The notes: a model not told the origin generated them from the sequence alone. A stretch of DNA of 64,000 bases from Polaromonas sp. YR568 (GCF_900116715.1 NZ_FPBM01000009.1:1-64000), one strand, 5' to 3'; numbered from the stretch's first letter, positions 16,552-26,878 are shown. Translations and numbers: made by a program.

Positions 16552-19382
16552 CGTTTGAGCAGCGCCTTCAGCACGTTCTGCACACGCCGCGCATTGGCGG
16601 GGTCAAAGTCGGCGGCCAGCACCTGGGCGGTGTCTTCGCCCCAGGTTTCGGCCGGCGCCGGTGCGTTGCGTTTGGTGAGCAGTTGCAGTTGCAGCATGCG
16701 GCGCGCGCTGATGTGCTCGGCCGGCGTCGGCAGCTCGGCGGCGATTTCCAGGCGCAGCAGCGCTTCGGATGCGTCCTTGCCCGAGGGCGTGCTGACGGCT
16801 TGCACCCAGCGGTTGCGCACGGCTGGCGGTACGGCCTTGCCGAGGTCTTGCGCGCTCGGCAGCTGGGCCGGATCGCGTTTTTCCCAGGCGGTGAGCACGT
16901 GGGTCAGCACCTCGCCGTGCGCCTGCATGGCGAGCTTTTTCAGGGCCTGGTTGGCCGCTTCAAAAGCTTCGCGCTGGGCGCGGAAGGCGGCATCGCCCAG
17001 GCGTGGGCCGCGCTCTTCAAAGGCGGGGCGTGCGTTGCGGTCGCCACGGTCTCCCCGGTCATTACCGCGCGGACCGCGGTCGTCACGGCCTTCACGGTAG
17101 GGCTCGAACTTGTTGTCGGTGCTCTGGCGTGGGCCGCCTGGCTTGCTGCCGGGGCGCGAGTCCTTGCGGTCGCCAAACTTGCCGCCGCGTCCGGCCGCTA
17201 CCGGTTCGGCCTTCTTCATGCCAGGGCGGTCGTCGCCGCGGCGTGCAATCACCGGCTTGGGTGCGGGTTTCGGCGCGGGTGCGGGTTCGGCGGGTGCGCT
17301 GGCGGGTTCGCTGGATTCGGCAAATTCTGCGGCTGCCGCATCTGCAGCGGCTTCGGTAGCGGCTTGCGCCGGCTCTACTTCTGCAGGGCTTGCAGCTTCA
17401 TCGGCAGTAGCAACCGGTGCGGCATTCGCATCTGCCAGCGCGGCTTCAACCGACGGCGCGGCCGGTGCGGCAGCAGGCGCTGCAGCCGGTGCGGGCACAG
17501 GCACTTGCCCGCGCACAATCGCCTCCAGCGCCTTGGCGGCCGCGTGGATTTTCTGCACATCGCCGCTGGCGGTAGCGGCTTCCACGGCCTTGGAGGCTTC
17601 GAGCACCATGCGGTCGTATTCGCCCAGGGCGGCGGCGGCTTTTTCACGCTCGGCCGTCTTGCGCTGGAAGGCGTCGTCTATGGGTTTGCGGAAGGCGTCC
17701 CACATCTTTTGCTCTTGCTTGCGCTCGATGGGTACGCCCTGCGCTTCATGCTGCCAGCGCTGTTGCAGCGACTTGACGGCGTCGATGCGCAACTGCGGCT
17801 CGGCGCCCAGCACCACGGCTTCTTCGATCATGGCCTTGCGGCGCGCGATGCTTTCGGTGCGTGCGGCGGTCAGCGCGGCATCGGCTGTTTCCATCGCGGC
17901 TTTCCACACGGGCTGGATTTCAGCAAAGGCCTTTTCGCCCAGGTGGCCGGCTTCGCGCCATTTTTCGACAAAGCCGTTGAGGCTGCGGATGTGGTGCTTC
18001 CAGTCGGTGTTGCCCTTGTTGGCTTCAGCCCAGGCCAGCACTTCGTCGATCAGCAGCTTGCGCTCGGCCTTGACGGTTTCGCTTTGTTCCTTGACCTTCT
18101 CCAGCCAGGCTTCGACGACCTTGTGCGCTTCGTTGCAGGCGTCGTCAAAACGCTTCCACAGCGCGTGGTTGGGCGTGCCGCCCTGGTCGCTGGTCTTCCA
18201 CTGCTCGCGCATGGCGCGCAGGGCTTCTTGTTGCTTGCGCCCGCCCAGCGGCTTGGCCACCAGGGCCTCGGCTTTCACGACCAGCTCTTCGCGGATCTGG
18301 TCGGCGCGCCAGCGTTGCCAGCCTTCGAGTTCACCGGCGGCCGTCAGGGCGGCGTGCGCGGCGGCTTCCAGCTTGCTGTCGATGTTGCGGATATGTTCTT
18401 TCAGGGCCTGGCGCAGGTCAGCGGCCACCTTGGGCGTGGACTTGCCGTGGCCTTCACCGACTTCATGCTCAAGGCGCGTCAATGCTTCCTGCACGATGGC
18501 GGAAGATTTTTCGCGCATCTCTTTGAGTACGGCCGGGTCGATCTTGGCCTTGGGCGCGCGTGCGGGCTGGTCACCTGCGGCGGGCGGCAGGCCGCGCGCG
18601 GCGCGCAGCTCGTCGGCCCAGACCGGCACGGCAGGCAATGGCGCGGCGGCATCTTCAGCGGCCTTTTGGGCTTGCGTCAGCGCGCCCTGGAAGGCGTCCC
18701 ACACGGCCAGCAGTTGTGCGCGCGATGCGTCCAGCAGCGGCGGGAATTTCCCGTCCACGCTGGCCCAGTTCGCGTCGTGCGTGATTTCGTCGGCCTGCGA
18801 CTGCCAGTGCGTGACATCGCCGCGCAGGGATTCAAGGGCGGCTTCGGCGTCGCGCCAGGGTTTGAGCGACAGCACTTCGGTGCGCTGGGCCAGCAGCACG
18901 GCGGCTTCGCGCTGCACCTGGGTGCGGTGCTGCAGGTCTTCAATCGTCTTGACGCGGTCGGCCAGCTGGACCTTCAGGCCGGCCAGCGGCTCTTTGGACA
19001 GCGGCGCGCCGGCCTTGGCGGCATCGCGCTGCCACGCCAGGGCGTCGGCCAGGTTGAGCTTGGGCACGGCCAGCAGCGCCTGGGCTTTTTCGGCCCATTC
19101 GGCGGCCACGGCTTCCTGGCCCTTGCTGCGCTTGATTTCGTCGAGCTTTTCTTTCAGCGGCTTGGCTGCGCCCTTGTCGCGGTTGGCCAGGTCTTTGTAG
19201 ACCTCGGCCATCTGCTCGGCCGTGGGCTCGGTGGCCAGCCAGGTGCGGATGCGCGCGGTGCGCTCGCCCGAAGTGGGCGCGGAGAACGCGCCGCCGGTCA
19301 GGCCGTCCAGCGGATGGGCCTCTGCCTGCTTGGTGGTGGGCGTTTTCACGGCGGGAGTTTCAGGTTTGGAAGATTTAAACAT
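16548..19382 (-). CDS. DUF349 domain protein (large coiled-coil)
   Basis: The 944-residue, highly charged, mostly helical protein carries several DUF349 units. Each has a W/F-x-x-A/F pattern such as LLAVWDAFQGALTQA, ALWKRFDDACNEAH, IQPVWKAAMETAD and KMWDAFRKPIDDAF. A disordered Ala/Pro/Arg/Gly-rich region (about 610-790) includes an RG/RD-rich stretch (RGPRGNDRGDRGDRN), then a helical C-terminus. DUF349 proteins are widespread in beta-proteobacteria with no agreed function. The RG-rich stretch would suit RNA binding, but that is inference. It is cotranscribed with the TrhA gene downstream. Confidence 0.85.
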   Translation of the reverse strand: MFKSSKPETPAVKTPTTKQAEAHPLDGLTGGAFSAPTSGERTARIRTWLATEPTAEQMAEVYKDLANRDKGAAKPLKEKLDEIKRSKGQEAVAAEWAEKAQALLAVPKLNLADALAWQRDAAKAGAPLSKEPLAGLKVQLADRVKTIEDLQHRTQVQREAAVLLAQRTEVLSLKPWRDAEAALESLRGDVTHWQSQADEITHDANWASVDGKFPPLLDASRAQLLAVWDAFQGALTQAQKAAEDAAAPLPAVPVWADELRAARGLPPAAGDQPARAPKAKIDPAVLKEMREKSSAIVQEALTRLEHEVGEGHGKSTPKVAADLRQALKEHIRNIDSKLEAAAHAALTAAGELEGWQRWRADQIREELVVKAEALVAKPLGGRKQQEALRAMREQWKTSDQGGTPNHALWKRFDDACNEAHKVVEAWLEKVKEQSETVKAERKLLIDEVLAWAEANKGNTDWKHHIRSLNGFVEKWREAGHLGEKAFAEIQPVWKAAMETADAALTAARTESIARRKAMIEEAVVLGAEPQLRIDAVKSLQQRWQHEAQGVPIERKQEQKMWDAFRKPIDDAFQRKTAEREKAAAALGEYDRMVLEASKAVEAATASGDVQKIHAAAKALEAIVRGQVPVPAPAAAPAAAPAAPSVEAALADANAAPVATADEAASPAEVEPAQAATEAAADAAAAEFAESSEPASAPAEPAPAPKPAPKPVIARRGDDRPGMKKAEPVAAGRGGKFGDRKDSRPGSKPGGPRQSTDNKFEPYREGRDDRGPRGNDRGDRGDRNARPAFEERGPRLGDAAFRAQREAFEAANQALKKLAMQAHGEVLTHVLTAWEKRDPAQLPSAQDLGKAVPPAVRNRWVQAVSTPSGKDASEALLRLEIAAELPTPAEHISARRMLQLQLLTKRNAPAPAETWGEDTAQVLAADFDPANARRVQNVLKALLKR

Positions 19383-19566
19383 GGGAGCGCAAAGTCAAAA
19401 AATAAGTGCCGCCAGCCGCAAGGCTCCCCGGGGAATGGGGGACTTTGCAGGCGGCAGCGGGTGTTGGAGTGGATGGGGGGCCGGCGCCGCAACCCGTGTT
19501 GCGCGCCCAAGCCCAAGGGCCCCATAAAGCTTTATCAATAAAGCACTGACGCTATTTTCGCTGTTT

Positions 19567-22500
19567 TTACGGCATCGCCAAATTCAGCTCCGCGCGGGGT
19601 GTCCATTTGGCCTCGGGCGGTATGGCTTTGGCGGCGCCCAGAAAGAGCCTTTCAGGGGGCAGATCGCGCGATGCGAGGTAGTCTTTGACGGCCACGCCGC
19701 GCTGCACCGCCAGCTCGCGCATGGCGTCGTCATTGACCTTGATGTCGGCCAGCAGCAGTTTTTCCATCTCGGGCACGGGCAGGTCTTTGGCCAGGCCGAT
19801 CAGGTTGCGCGGCTTGGGCATGTCGGCGCGTTTGTAGACCTCTTTGAGCAAGTCGGGGTATTCGGCCGGGCTGATGCTGACGGCGGCCGAGGTGGTGCCG
19901 CCCTCCTTCACGGTGATGCGGCGCTTTTCGGCACGCACCAGAGAATCAAGCCGCGCGCGCTTGAAACCGTCTCGCTCAGCTTCCACGCTGCTGGTGCCGA
20001 CCACGGTGAGCTGCAGCGAGGGCCGCTCCGTCAGCGCCTTGGCGACTTTGTCCAGGCCGGCTTTGGCCTCGGGACCCAGCTCTGCGCTGCCGGCGGCAAA
20101 GCCCACGGTGCTGAGCTCTTCACCGCCGCCGCCCAGCGCGCTGGCCAGCAGGGAGAACGGCGCGGTAATCGCCTTGACGATCACATTGATGATCACCTTC
20201 ACGATGATGGGCCCCAGGCTGAACTGCGGGTCGTTGAGCGAGCCGCTGATGGGCAGGTCGATGTCGATCACGCCGTTGCGGTCGGCCAGCAAGGCGACGG
20301 CCAGCTTGACGGGCAGGCTGGCGGTGGAGCCCGGCACCTTCTCGCCGAAGGCCAACTGGTTGAGGATGACCTTGTTGGTGGCGGTGAGGCGCCCGTCGGG
20401 CTGCACCACATAACTCACGTCGACGCTGAGCTTGCCGCGGTTGATGCCGTAGCCCGAGTATTTGACGGAGTACGGCGAGAGCGGCGGCAGCTCAAGGTCG
20501 CGCACCTTGCCTTTGATATCAAGCGCCAGCGGCTTGGCCAGCGGGTTGAGCTTGCCCAGGATTTCAAGCGAGGCTGTTCCTTCAGCCCGGCCGCGCAGTT
20601 CAAGGTCGGCCATGTTCGGTGCAACCGGTGCGCCGCCGGCCGCAGCCGCGGGCGCCACCGATGAGAACGCGCTGAGCTTGCCGGTCAGCTCGGTCAGGTC
20701 TGCCGAGTAATTGGGTTTGACGAAACGGTCGGAGAACAGCACCTTGCCGTTGATGAGGCTGATGGGGCCGAAGCTCACGATGGCGGGCGGGCCGCCGGAT
20801 GCCGAAGCTGCCGGTGCGGTTGGGCTGATGGGTTGCGCCGAGGTTTGTGCGCCTTTTAGCGCGCCAGCCTGCACAGGACTTGCGTTATCAGCTACCGTTT
20901 TTGTAGCATCCGCCGCCGTGGCCGAAGCCTCGGGCGCATTGCCCTTGACCAGGTCTTGCAGGTTGATGCGGCCGTCGGGCATGACGATCACACGCGCAAA
21001 GAAGTCGGTGAGCACCGTTTCCTTCACGTCCACGCGTGTGGCTTTGGCCGGCTCCAGCGCCACATGCAGGCCGCGCAGGTTCAGCGCTTTCCAGGCGAGC
21101 AGGTCTTCGCTGGGCGCCAGCGTGTTGGCGCGGAATTCTTCCAGCGACACATCGCCCGTCACCTGCGCCTGCGTGCCGGCCGGCAGCTGGCGGTAGGCGA
21201 CGCGGCCCTTGAAGCTGGCGTCGGCGCGCAGCAGCTCGATATTGAGGGTGTCGGCCAGGTATGGCTCAAAGGCCTGCAAAGGCAGGCGGTCAACCACCAG
21301 CCGGCCTTGCGCCTGAATGGGCGCCAGGGCCAGGCTGCCGTTGAAGTCGACCTTGCCGGGCTCAAACCGGCCGGTGGCCAGGCGCAAGGAGGCTGTCAGC
21401 GGCATGGGCTTGGCGGCCTGGGCTTTGGCGGCAGGCCTGTCGTCGAGCAGCAGGCCGCCCAGTTGGGCTTTGGCGGCAGTCACCTCAAAGGCCACGGGTT
21501 TGGCGCCGGCTTTGTCGGAGAACGACATCGCGCCGCCTTCAAGCTGCACGTCCTGCACGGCCACGGCCCATGAGGGCGCAGAGGCGCGGGTGGCGGTGTC
21601 GGTGGGTGGCGGGGGTGCGGCGGCAGTCGATCGGTGGCCGACCATCCAGCGCTCGTACATCCAGCGCTTGTCGCCGTCACGGTCGACCCTGGCCTTGGGT
21701 TCGGTCAGTTGCAGCTTGGCCGCCTTGAAGGTCTGGCCGGTCAGGTCGATGTCGGCTTGCGTGAGGTCTACCCGCTTGATGGAGACCAGCGACACCTTGC
21801 CCTCGGCCAGCTGCACATCGCTCAGGGCAATTTGCGGCGCGGTGACTTGCAGTGCCTGCGGCTTGTCGCCGCTGGCGGCTTGCCAGTTCACGCCCAGCTG
21901 GGCGTCGAGCTGGCCGTTGAGTGCCGGCAGCAAAAACTGGCCGACATACTTGGCCGCCACGCCCAGCGGCCAGGCGGCCACATTGGCGGTGACTTGCGCG
22001 GCCTGGTCGGTGGCGGTGCCATTGAAGGTCAAAAGTGCGGGCGTCGCTGGGGCGGCGGGCGCTGCGGCCTGGGTGGCGGGTTTGGCTGATTTTTTAGCTA
22101 CGGGCTTGGCCGGTGCCGGGGCGGCGGCAGGCGGCTCCAGGCCCACTGAGCCGTCGAACTTCAGGGGCGCACTGGCCGCAAACGGCATGGCGATGGCCGA
22201 GGCATTGAGCGCGAAGCCGGCCAGGCGGATGTCGGCGGGTGAGGCCAGGGTTTCGTCCAGCCAGTTCACGCGGCCGTCACGCACGGCCACGCGGGCCACT
22301 TGCACCTTCCAGGGGGTTGAGGCGGGCGCGGCGGCTTTCACCGGTGGCGCGGAAGACGCCGTCGTTGCCGGGCTGCTGGCGGCACCGGCTGCAGCCGTGG
22401 CTTGGTCTTTGGGGTCATTTTGGCCTGCAGCCCTTTGGGGGCGGGCGTAAGCCGCTTCTTTTTTTATAGCAACCGCCACAGGGGCCGGCAGCAGATTCAG

Positions 22501-23679
22501 GCGCCCTGCCCGGTCACGGGCCAGCGACAGCGTGGGCGCGGTGAGCTCGACGGCGGACAGTTTGACGAACTGCTCGAGCGGGCGCACGTCGTCCATGGTG
22601 ATCTGCAGGCGATCGAAGGCAAGCAGGTCGGGCCGGGCGGGTGGCGGTTCGCTACCGCGTTTTCCCGACGGCGCCGGGGCTGCCGATGGGCCGGCCTGCG
22701 CAGCCAGCAGCCGGACTTTTTCCGCCGTCACGGTGCCGGAGATGCGCACCACGGTGGCCGGCGTCTGCTCAAACGCCACCTTGGCGTCGGCATGCAGCAC
22801 GGCGGCTTGCAGCTTGACGGGCAAGGTGGCCGGCCAGTAGACCAGGTAAGGGTTCAGGTCAAAACCGCGCAGTGTGAAGGTGGCATCCGTCTTGTGCGTC
22901 TGGGCAAAGGGCGTGCCCTCTGCGGCGGTGTCAAAACTGCTGCCGTTGAGCTTGAAAGCCAGGTGCGGCGAGGTCTTGACCTCTCGTTTGGACTTGAGGT
23001 TGCTGAGAAAAGGCACCGACAGGCCCAGCTCGCGCAGTTCGTGGGTCTTGCCGAAGGGCTTGTCGGTGTAGTCCATGCGCCCGCCGCTGACCACGATGTT
23101 ATAGACCGCGAATTTCGGCGGGTCGCTGGGGGGAGTGTCTTCGGGGGTCTGGAAGCGCTCGAGAATGTCGTCGATGTCGTAGCGCCCCTCGCCCTGGTGG
23201 GTGAGAAAGGCCACCGGCTCATCGATCTGCACCGCATCGGCCACCGGCGCGAAGCGCAGCAGGGACTCGAGCTCAGCATCTATATATATGCGCTTGATGG
23301 CAAGCTGGGGTGCTTCCTGGGGAGATGGCTGGGGAGATGGCTGGGAAGGTTTCGACGCGCCGGCCCTGGCAATGGCCAGGTCGCGCAGGGTGAGCTCCAG
23401 CGACCAGGGCTTGAAGTCCACTTCACCCACTGTGACCTGCCGGCCCAGCTTTTCAGAGGCGATCTTCTCCAGCTGCGACTTGAGGATGGAGGGCACAGCC
23501 GCATAGGCCAGCGCCCACAGCAGCAGCAAGCTGCCCACCGCCAAGGCCGCGCGGCGCCGCCAGAGCGGTGACTTGGCCACGGCGGCCCCCCTGGCCGGTA
23601 ACGACTTCCCGATTTCGCGCCAGTTGGTCTCGCGCCAGTTGAACTCCCGCCATTTATTCTTCAAATCTTTGATTGCCAT
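19567..23679 (-). CDS. DUF748/AsmA-like giant envelope protein with OmpA-like C-terminus
   Basis: The 1370-residue protein has an N-terminal membrane anchor (ALAVGSLLLLWALAYAAVPS, about 44-63). A very long beta-rich domain of the DUF748/AsmA type follows. AsmA-like proteins form hydrophobic grooves across the periplasm and help move phospholipid to the outer membrane. Characteristic stretches are QLEKIASEKLGRQVTVGEV and the later SVKYSGYGINRGKLSVDVSY. Near the C-terminus, VGFAAGSAELGPEAKAGLDK resembles the OmpA peptidoglycan-binding fold. Ala/Pro-rich linkers at about 425-450 and 915-965 contain interspersed-repeat copies read in frame. The cellular role of this individual protein is inferred. 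Confidence 0.85.
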   Translation of the reverse strand: MAIKDLKNKWREFNWRETNWREIGKSLPARGAAVAKSPLWRRRAALAVGSLLLLWALAYAAVPSILKSQLEKIASEKLGRQVTVGEVDFKPWSLELTLRDLAIARAGASKPSQPSPQPSPQEAPQLAIKRIYIDAELESLLRFAPVADAVQIDEPVAFLTHQGEGRYDIDDILERFQTPEDTPPSDPPKFAVYNIVVSGGRMDYTDKPFGKTHELRELGLSVPFLSNLKSKREVKTSPHLAFKLNGSSFDTAAEGTPFAQTHKTDATFTLRGFDLNPYLVYWPATLPVKLQAAVLHADAKVAFEQTPATVVRISGTVTAEKVRLLAAQAGPSAAPAPSGKRGSEPPPARPDLLAFDRLQITMDDVRPLEQFVKLSAVELTAPTLSLARDRAGRLNLLPAPVAVAIKKEAAYARPQRAAGQNDPKDQATAAAGAASSPATTASSAPPVKAAAPASTPWKVQVARVAVRDGRVNWLDETLASPADIRLAGFALNASAIAMPFAASAPLKFDGSVGLEPPAAAPAPAKPVAKKSAKPATQAAAPAAPATPALLTFNGTATDQAAQVTANVAAWPLGVAAKYVGQFLLPALNGQLDAQLGVNWQAASGDKPQALQVTAPQIALSDVQLAEGKVSLVSIKRVDLTQADIDLTGQTFKAAKLQLTEPKARVDRDGDKRWMYERWMVGHRSTAAAPPPPTDTATRASAPSWAVAVQDVQLEGGAMSFSDKAGAKPVAFEVTAAKAQLGGLLLDDRPAAKAQAAKPMPLTASLRLATGRFEPGKVDFNGSLALAPIQAQGRLVVDRLPLQAFEPYLADTLNIELLRADASFKGRVAYRQLPAGTQAQVTGDVSLEEFRANTLAPSEDLLAWKALNLRGLHVALEPAKATRVDVKETVLTDFFARVIVMPDGRINLQDLVKGNAPEASATAADATKTVADNASPVQAGALKGAQTSAQPISPTAPAASASGGPPAIVSFGPISLINGKVLFSDRFVKPNYSADLTELTGKLSAFSSVAPAAAAGGAPVAPNMADLELRGRAEGTASLEILGKLNPLAKPLALDIKGKVRDLELPPLSPYSVKYSGYGINRGKLSVDVSYVVQPDGRLTATNKVILNQLAFGEKVPGSTASLPVKLAVALLADRNGVIDIDLPISGSLNDPQFSLGPIIVKVIINVIVKAITAPFSLLASALGGGGEELSTVGFAAGSAELGPEAKAGLDKVAKALTERPSLQLTVVGTSSVEAERDGFKRARLDSLVRAEKRRITVKEGGTTSAAVSISPAEYPDLLKEVYKRADMPKPRNLIGLAKDLPVPEMEKLLLADIKVNDDAMRELAVQRGVAVKDYLASRDLPPERLFLGAAKAIPPEAKWTPRAELNLAMP
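20851..20912 (-). repeat. Interspersed palindromic repeat, copy in the DUF748 gene (linker 2)
   Basis: Sense-strand blocks are GCTACAAAAACGGTAGCTG, ATAACGCAAGTCC and GGCTGGCGCGCTAAAA. It is translated as part of a low-complexity linker between two structured regions, so the insertion is tolerated. Confidence 0.65.
22415..22471 (-). repeat. Interspersed palindromic repeat, copy in the DUF748 gene (linker 1)
   Basis: Sense-strand blocks are GCTATAAAAAAAGAAGC, GGCTTACGCCCGCC and AAAGGGCTGCAGGCC-AAAA. It is read in frame inside an Ala-rich linker (peptide KKEAAYARPQRAAGQNDPK). Confidence 0.6.
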
Positions 23680-23770
23680 AGGCGTCGAGTTTTTAACGCC
23701 CGGGCCGATAGGTCAATGACTTATTTGAAAAAGACGGTCACCCGAAGGGAAATCAGGTGTGAGTCCCCCA

Positions 23771-23950
23771 AAGAAAAACCCCGGGCAGTGAGACCGACCG
23801 GGGTTGACGGCGGGCTTGATGCTCATGCCGTCGGGTTTCCGCAAAAGAGAGATGAATCGTCTCCAGTGCGATGAAAGCAAGTGATTGCTTCCAGGTTTTC
23901 CGGGGTTGGTTACCCGGTTGGATGCGTGAATGAACACGCAATTGCAGGTT
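23771..23950 (-). ncRNA. Candidate structured small RNA or leader with terminator
   Basis: On the minus strand three perfect 6-bp hairpins follow one another: TGCGTG/CACGCA (23923-23940), AAGCAA/TTGCTT (23875-23890) and GACGGC/GCCGTC (23806-23832). They end in a strong terminator, an AACCCCGG/CCGGGGTT stem at 23777-23805 followed by TTTTTCTTT. No coding frame fits between a start and this terminator. The terminator points at the DUF748 gene 92 bp further on, so this could be an independent sRNA or a terminated 5' leader. I do not recognise a known family, and the 5' end is unknown. Confidence 0.35.
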
Positions 23951-24231
23951 AAACCTGTGCCGGCGCAGAGGCAAGACCATCTTTTCAATCACAGTTGCGG
24001 CAGTGATTGCCTTTGCCTTTGGGGGCTGAAAACCACCGCAAACGTCCCACAACAGCCATCGAATCCGGCCTACATCCGGACCCGCGATCCGACTATCCAG
24101 GATTTTTTACATCGAACTTAACTTAGAGCTTGGTCTCAAAAAGAGGCCGTAACTACCTTGATTTAGGGCGTTTCTGCCGAAGATCAGGGTTTTTATTTGC
24201 CTTTTTAATATAAAGAAACGATTTGTTATTA
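23951..24231. other. Non-coding stretch upstream of the lytic transglycosylase
   Basis: No gene is seen here. The stretch becomes AT-rich from about 24120. A short inverted repeat (ATCAC-10nt-GTGAT, 23989-24008) is the only structure I noted. It probably holds the 5' part of the leftward transcript and the upstream part of the rightward promoter. Confidence 0.4.
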
Positions 24232-24261
24232 TTGACAGGTTATTAACGAGACCCATAGAAT
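24232..24261 (+). promoter_or_regulatory. Sigma-70 promoter of the lytic transglycosylase
   Basis: A perfect -35 TTGACA (24232-24237) and a near-perfect -10 TAGAAT (24256-24261) are 18 bp apart in an AT-rich stretch. Transcription would start near 24268, leaving a leader of about 168 nt before the ATG at 24436. The leader holds an open reading frame continuous with the gene but without a good upstream start. Confidence 0.7.
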
Positions 24262-24435
24262 CCCGCCAGTCCCACAAGAACCTAGGGACAACCCGAATCC
24301 GCTGCCCTATTCATCAACGAAGCCGGCAACGTCAAACAAGGGGTCCAAACCCCACAAGGCATGCCTTGGTTTGATGGCGACCCAATCAAAGCCTGCCTGG
24401 CCCCCAAAGGGCCTGCAGGCGTAGAAAGGAGTGCT

Positions 24436-25314
24436 ATGACAGCGCTAGGACAATTCAGCCTTGAGGCGCACCTGAAAAGTGTGCGCAACGGTGTTTCAAC
24501 CGTTGCCGATGACATCGCCCAAGGTTTTTTCGAGATCACCCACAACAGCTTCGCCCTTCTGGGCCTGGCCGTCGTGTTCGCGGTGATCACACTGACTGCC
24601 CGGCCCGACTTGCGTCAGGCCGGTGAATTCAAGCTCATGACCTGGCTGCAGCAGCGCCAGGAAGCGGCCATCGGCTTTACCGAGCCGGCCGCCATTGAGC
24701 GCGCCACGGCGTCCAACCCGAAAGACCTGCCCGCCCAACAGGCGGCGGTGGCTTACTGGCTGAGCAAGAAATACGGCGTCGCGCCCGAGCCGCTGAGCGT
24801 GCTGGTGGCAGAAGCCTTCGAGATCGGCCAGAAAGCCAAGCTGGATCCGACCCTGATCCTGGCCATCATGGCGATCGAGTCGGGCTTCAACCCGTTCGCG
24901 CAAAGCCCGGTGGGCGCCCAGGGCCTGATGCAGGTCATGACCAAGGTGCACCACGACAAGTACGACAACTTCGGCGGCAAGCTGGCGGCGTTTGACCCGG
25001 TGACCAACCTGCGCGTCGGCGTCAAGGTGCTGCAGGAATGCATCGCCCGCGCCGGCTCCATCGAAGGCGGCCTTAAATACTATGTGGGCGCAGCCAACAT
25101 GGACGACGACGGCGGCTACGCCGGCAAGGTGATGGGCGAGCATGCCCGCCTGCTGGCCGTGGTGGCGTCCGCCTCCAAGCGCGGTGCGCCTGCGCCCTTC
25201 TTTGCCGCACCCGGCACCTCGCGTCCGGTGCCGGCCTCCCTGCCGGCCCAGGCTGATACGCCAGTGCCCGAGGCCAAAACGCCTGAGAAAGTGGCGCTGT
25301 TGAGCCAGTCCTGA
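24436..25314 (+). CDS. Membrane-anchored lytic transglycosylase (SLT domain)
   Basis: This predicted peptidoglycan lytic transglycosylase has 292 residues from the ATG at 24436, which has AAAGGAG 5 nt upstream. A membrane helix (FALLGLAVVFAVITL, about 35-50) is followed by a short helical region and the SLT domain. The catalytic glutamate is in ILAIMAIESGFNPFA, and AQGLMQVM plus NLRVGVKVL are the other SLT motifs. The end is Pro/Ala-rich. It is a single gene bounded by its own promoter and terminator. Confidence 0.9.
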   Translation: MTALGQFSLEAHLKSVRNGVSTVADDIAQGFFEITHNSFALLGLAVVFAVITLTARPDLRQAGEFKLMTWLQQRQEAAIGFTEPAAIERATASNPKDLPAQQAAVAYWLSKKYGVAPEPLSVLVAEAFEIGQKAKLDPTLILAIMAIESGFNPFAQSPVGAQGLMQVMTKVHHDKYDNFGGKLAAFDPVTNLRVGVKVLQECIARAGSIEGGLKYYVGAANMDDDGGYAGKVMGEHARLLAVVASASKRGAPAPFFAAPGTSRPVPASLPAQADTPVPEAKTPEKVALLSQS

Positions 25315-25352
25315 TTCGGCGCCCCTCCGCGCCCTGTTATATCCACGCCTCA

Positions 25353-25386
25353 AAGCCGGGCCGCTGCCAGCGCCCCGGCTTTTTTG
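25353..25386 (+). terminator. Rho-independent terminator of the transglycosylase gene
   Basis: AAGCCGGG (25353-25360) pairs with CCCGGCTT (25375-25382) around a 14-nt loop and runs into TTTTTTG. It lies 38 bp after the stop codon at 25314. Confidence 0.85.
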
Positions 25387-25451
25387 CTTTTCGGGCTGCG
25401 TCTGAGAATCCCGGCGCCGGCGGGTTTCGGGCGCCCTCGGTTACACTGGGA

Positions 25452-25574
25452 ACGTGCGCGACTGGCGATAGGCTCATGGTTTTCACAATCATTGAAGCTG
25501 ACGTGGGACACCACTGGGAAGCGCACCGCTGAAAGCCGTTGGGCCCAAGCGTTCAGCCGTTCGCCTGGGCAGCC
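25452..25574 (+). promoter_or_regulatory. ZTP (ZMP/pfl) riboswitch upstream of glyA
   Basis: The conserved elements of the pfl/ZTP aptamer occur in order. GTGCGC (25454-25459) is followed by GACTGGCG. A GTGG-GACA-CCAC hairpin (25503-25512) is followed by TGGGAAGC, and GCGCAC (25521-25526) closes P1 with GTGCGC. GCTGAA/TTCAGC (25528-25557) forms the next stem, and CGCCTGGGCAG (25562-25572) is the signature 3' segment. ZTP riboswitches sense the purine intermediate ZMP/ZTP, which accumulates when 10-formyl-THF is short, and raise expression of one-carbon genes such as glyA. About 60 nt lie between the aptamer and the start codon. They contain a GAGCCGCGGCTC palindrome but no clear terminator, so control may be translational. 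Confidence 0.93.
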
Positions 25575-25633
25575 CTTGTTTCATTTAGAGCCGCGGCTCG
25601 TGAATAGCAGGGACCACGTCTTTAAGGACTGCC

Positions 25634-26878
<1,245 letters not shown>

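Noticed and set aside
16518..19541. A 1007-codon open frame on the plus strand
   Set aside because: It is antisense to the DUF349 gene. High GC and biased codon use leave the opposite strand open; its translation is Gly/Leu-rich and featureless. The same holds for 17110-19200.
23745..23800. Cobalamin-riboswitch-like string (GGGAAATCAGGTGTGAGTCC) on the plus strand
   Set aside because: The remaining conserved B12-box and core elements do not follow, and the adjacent hairpin is better explained as a minus-strand terminator.
23753..24052. A 99-codon frame on the minus strand
   Set aside because: The frame continues through the strong terminator at 23777-23805 and has no recognisable features, so a non-coding RNA fits better.
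24362..24435. Earlier start (24361) for the lytic transglycosylase
   Set aside because: The ATG at 24436 has a strong AAAGGAG and directly precedes the expected N-terminal helix, so the earlier ATG is kept only as a leader-peptide possibility.
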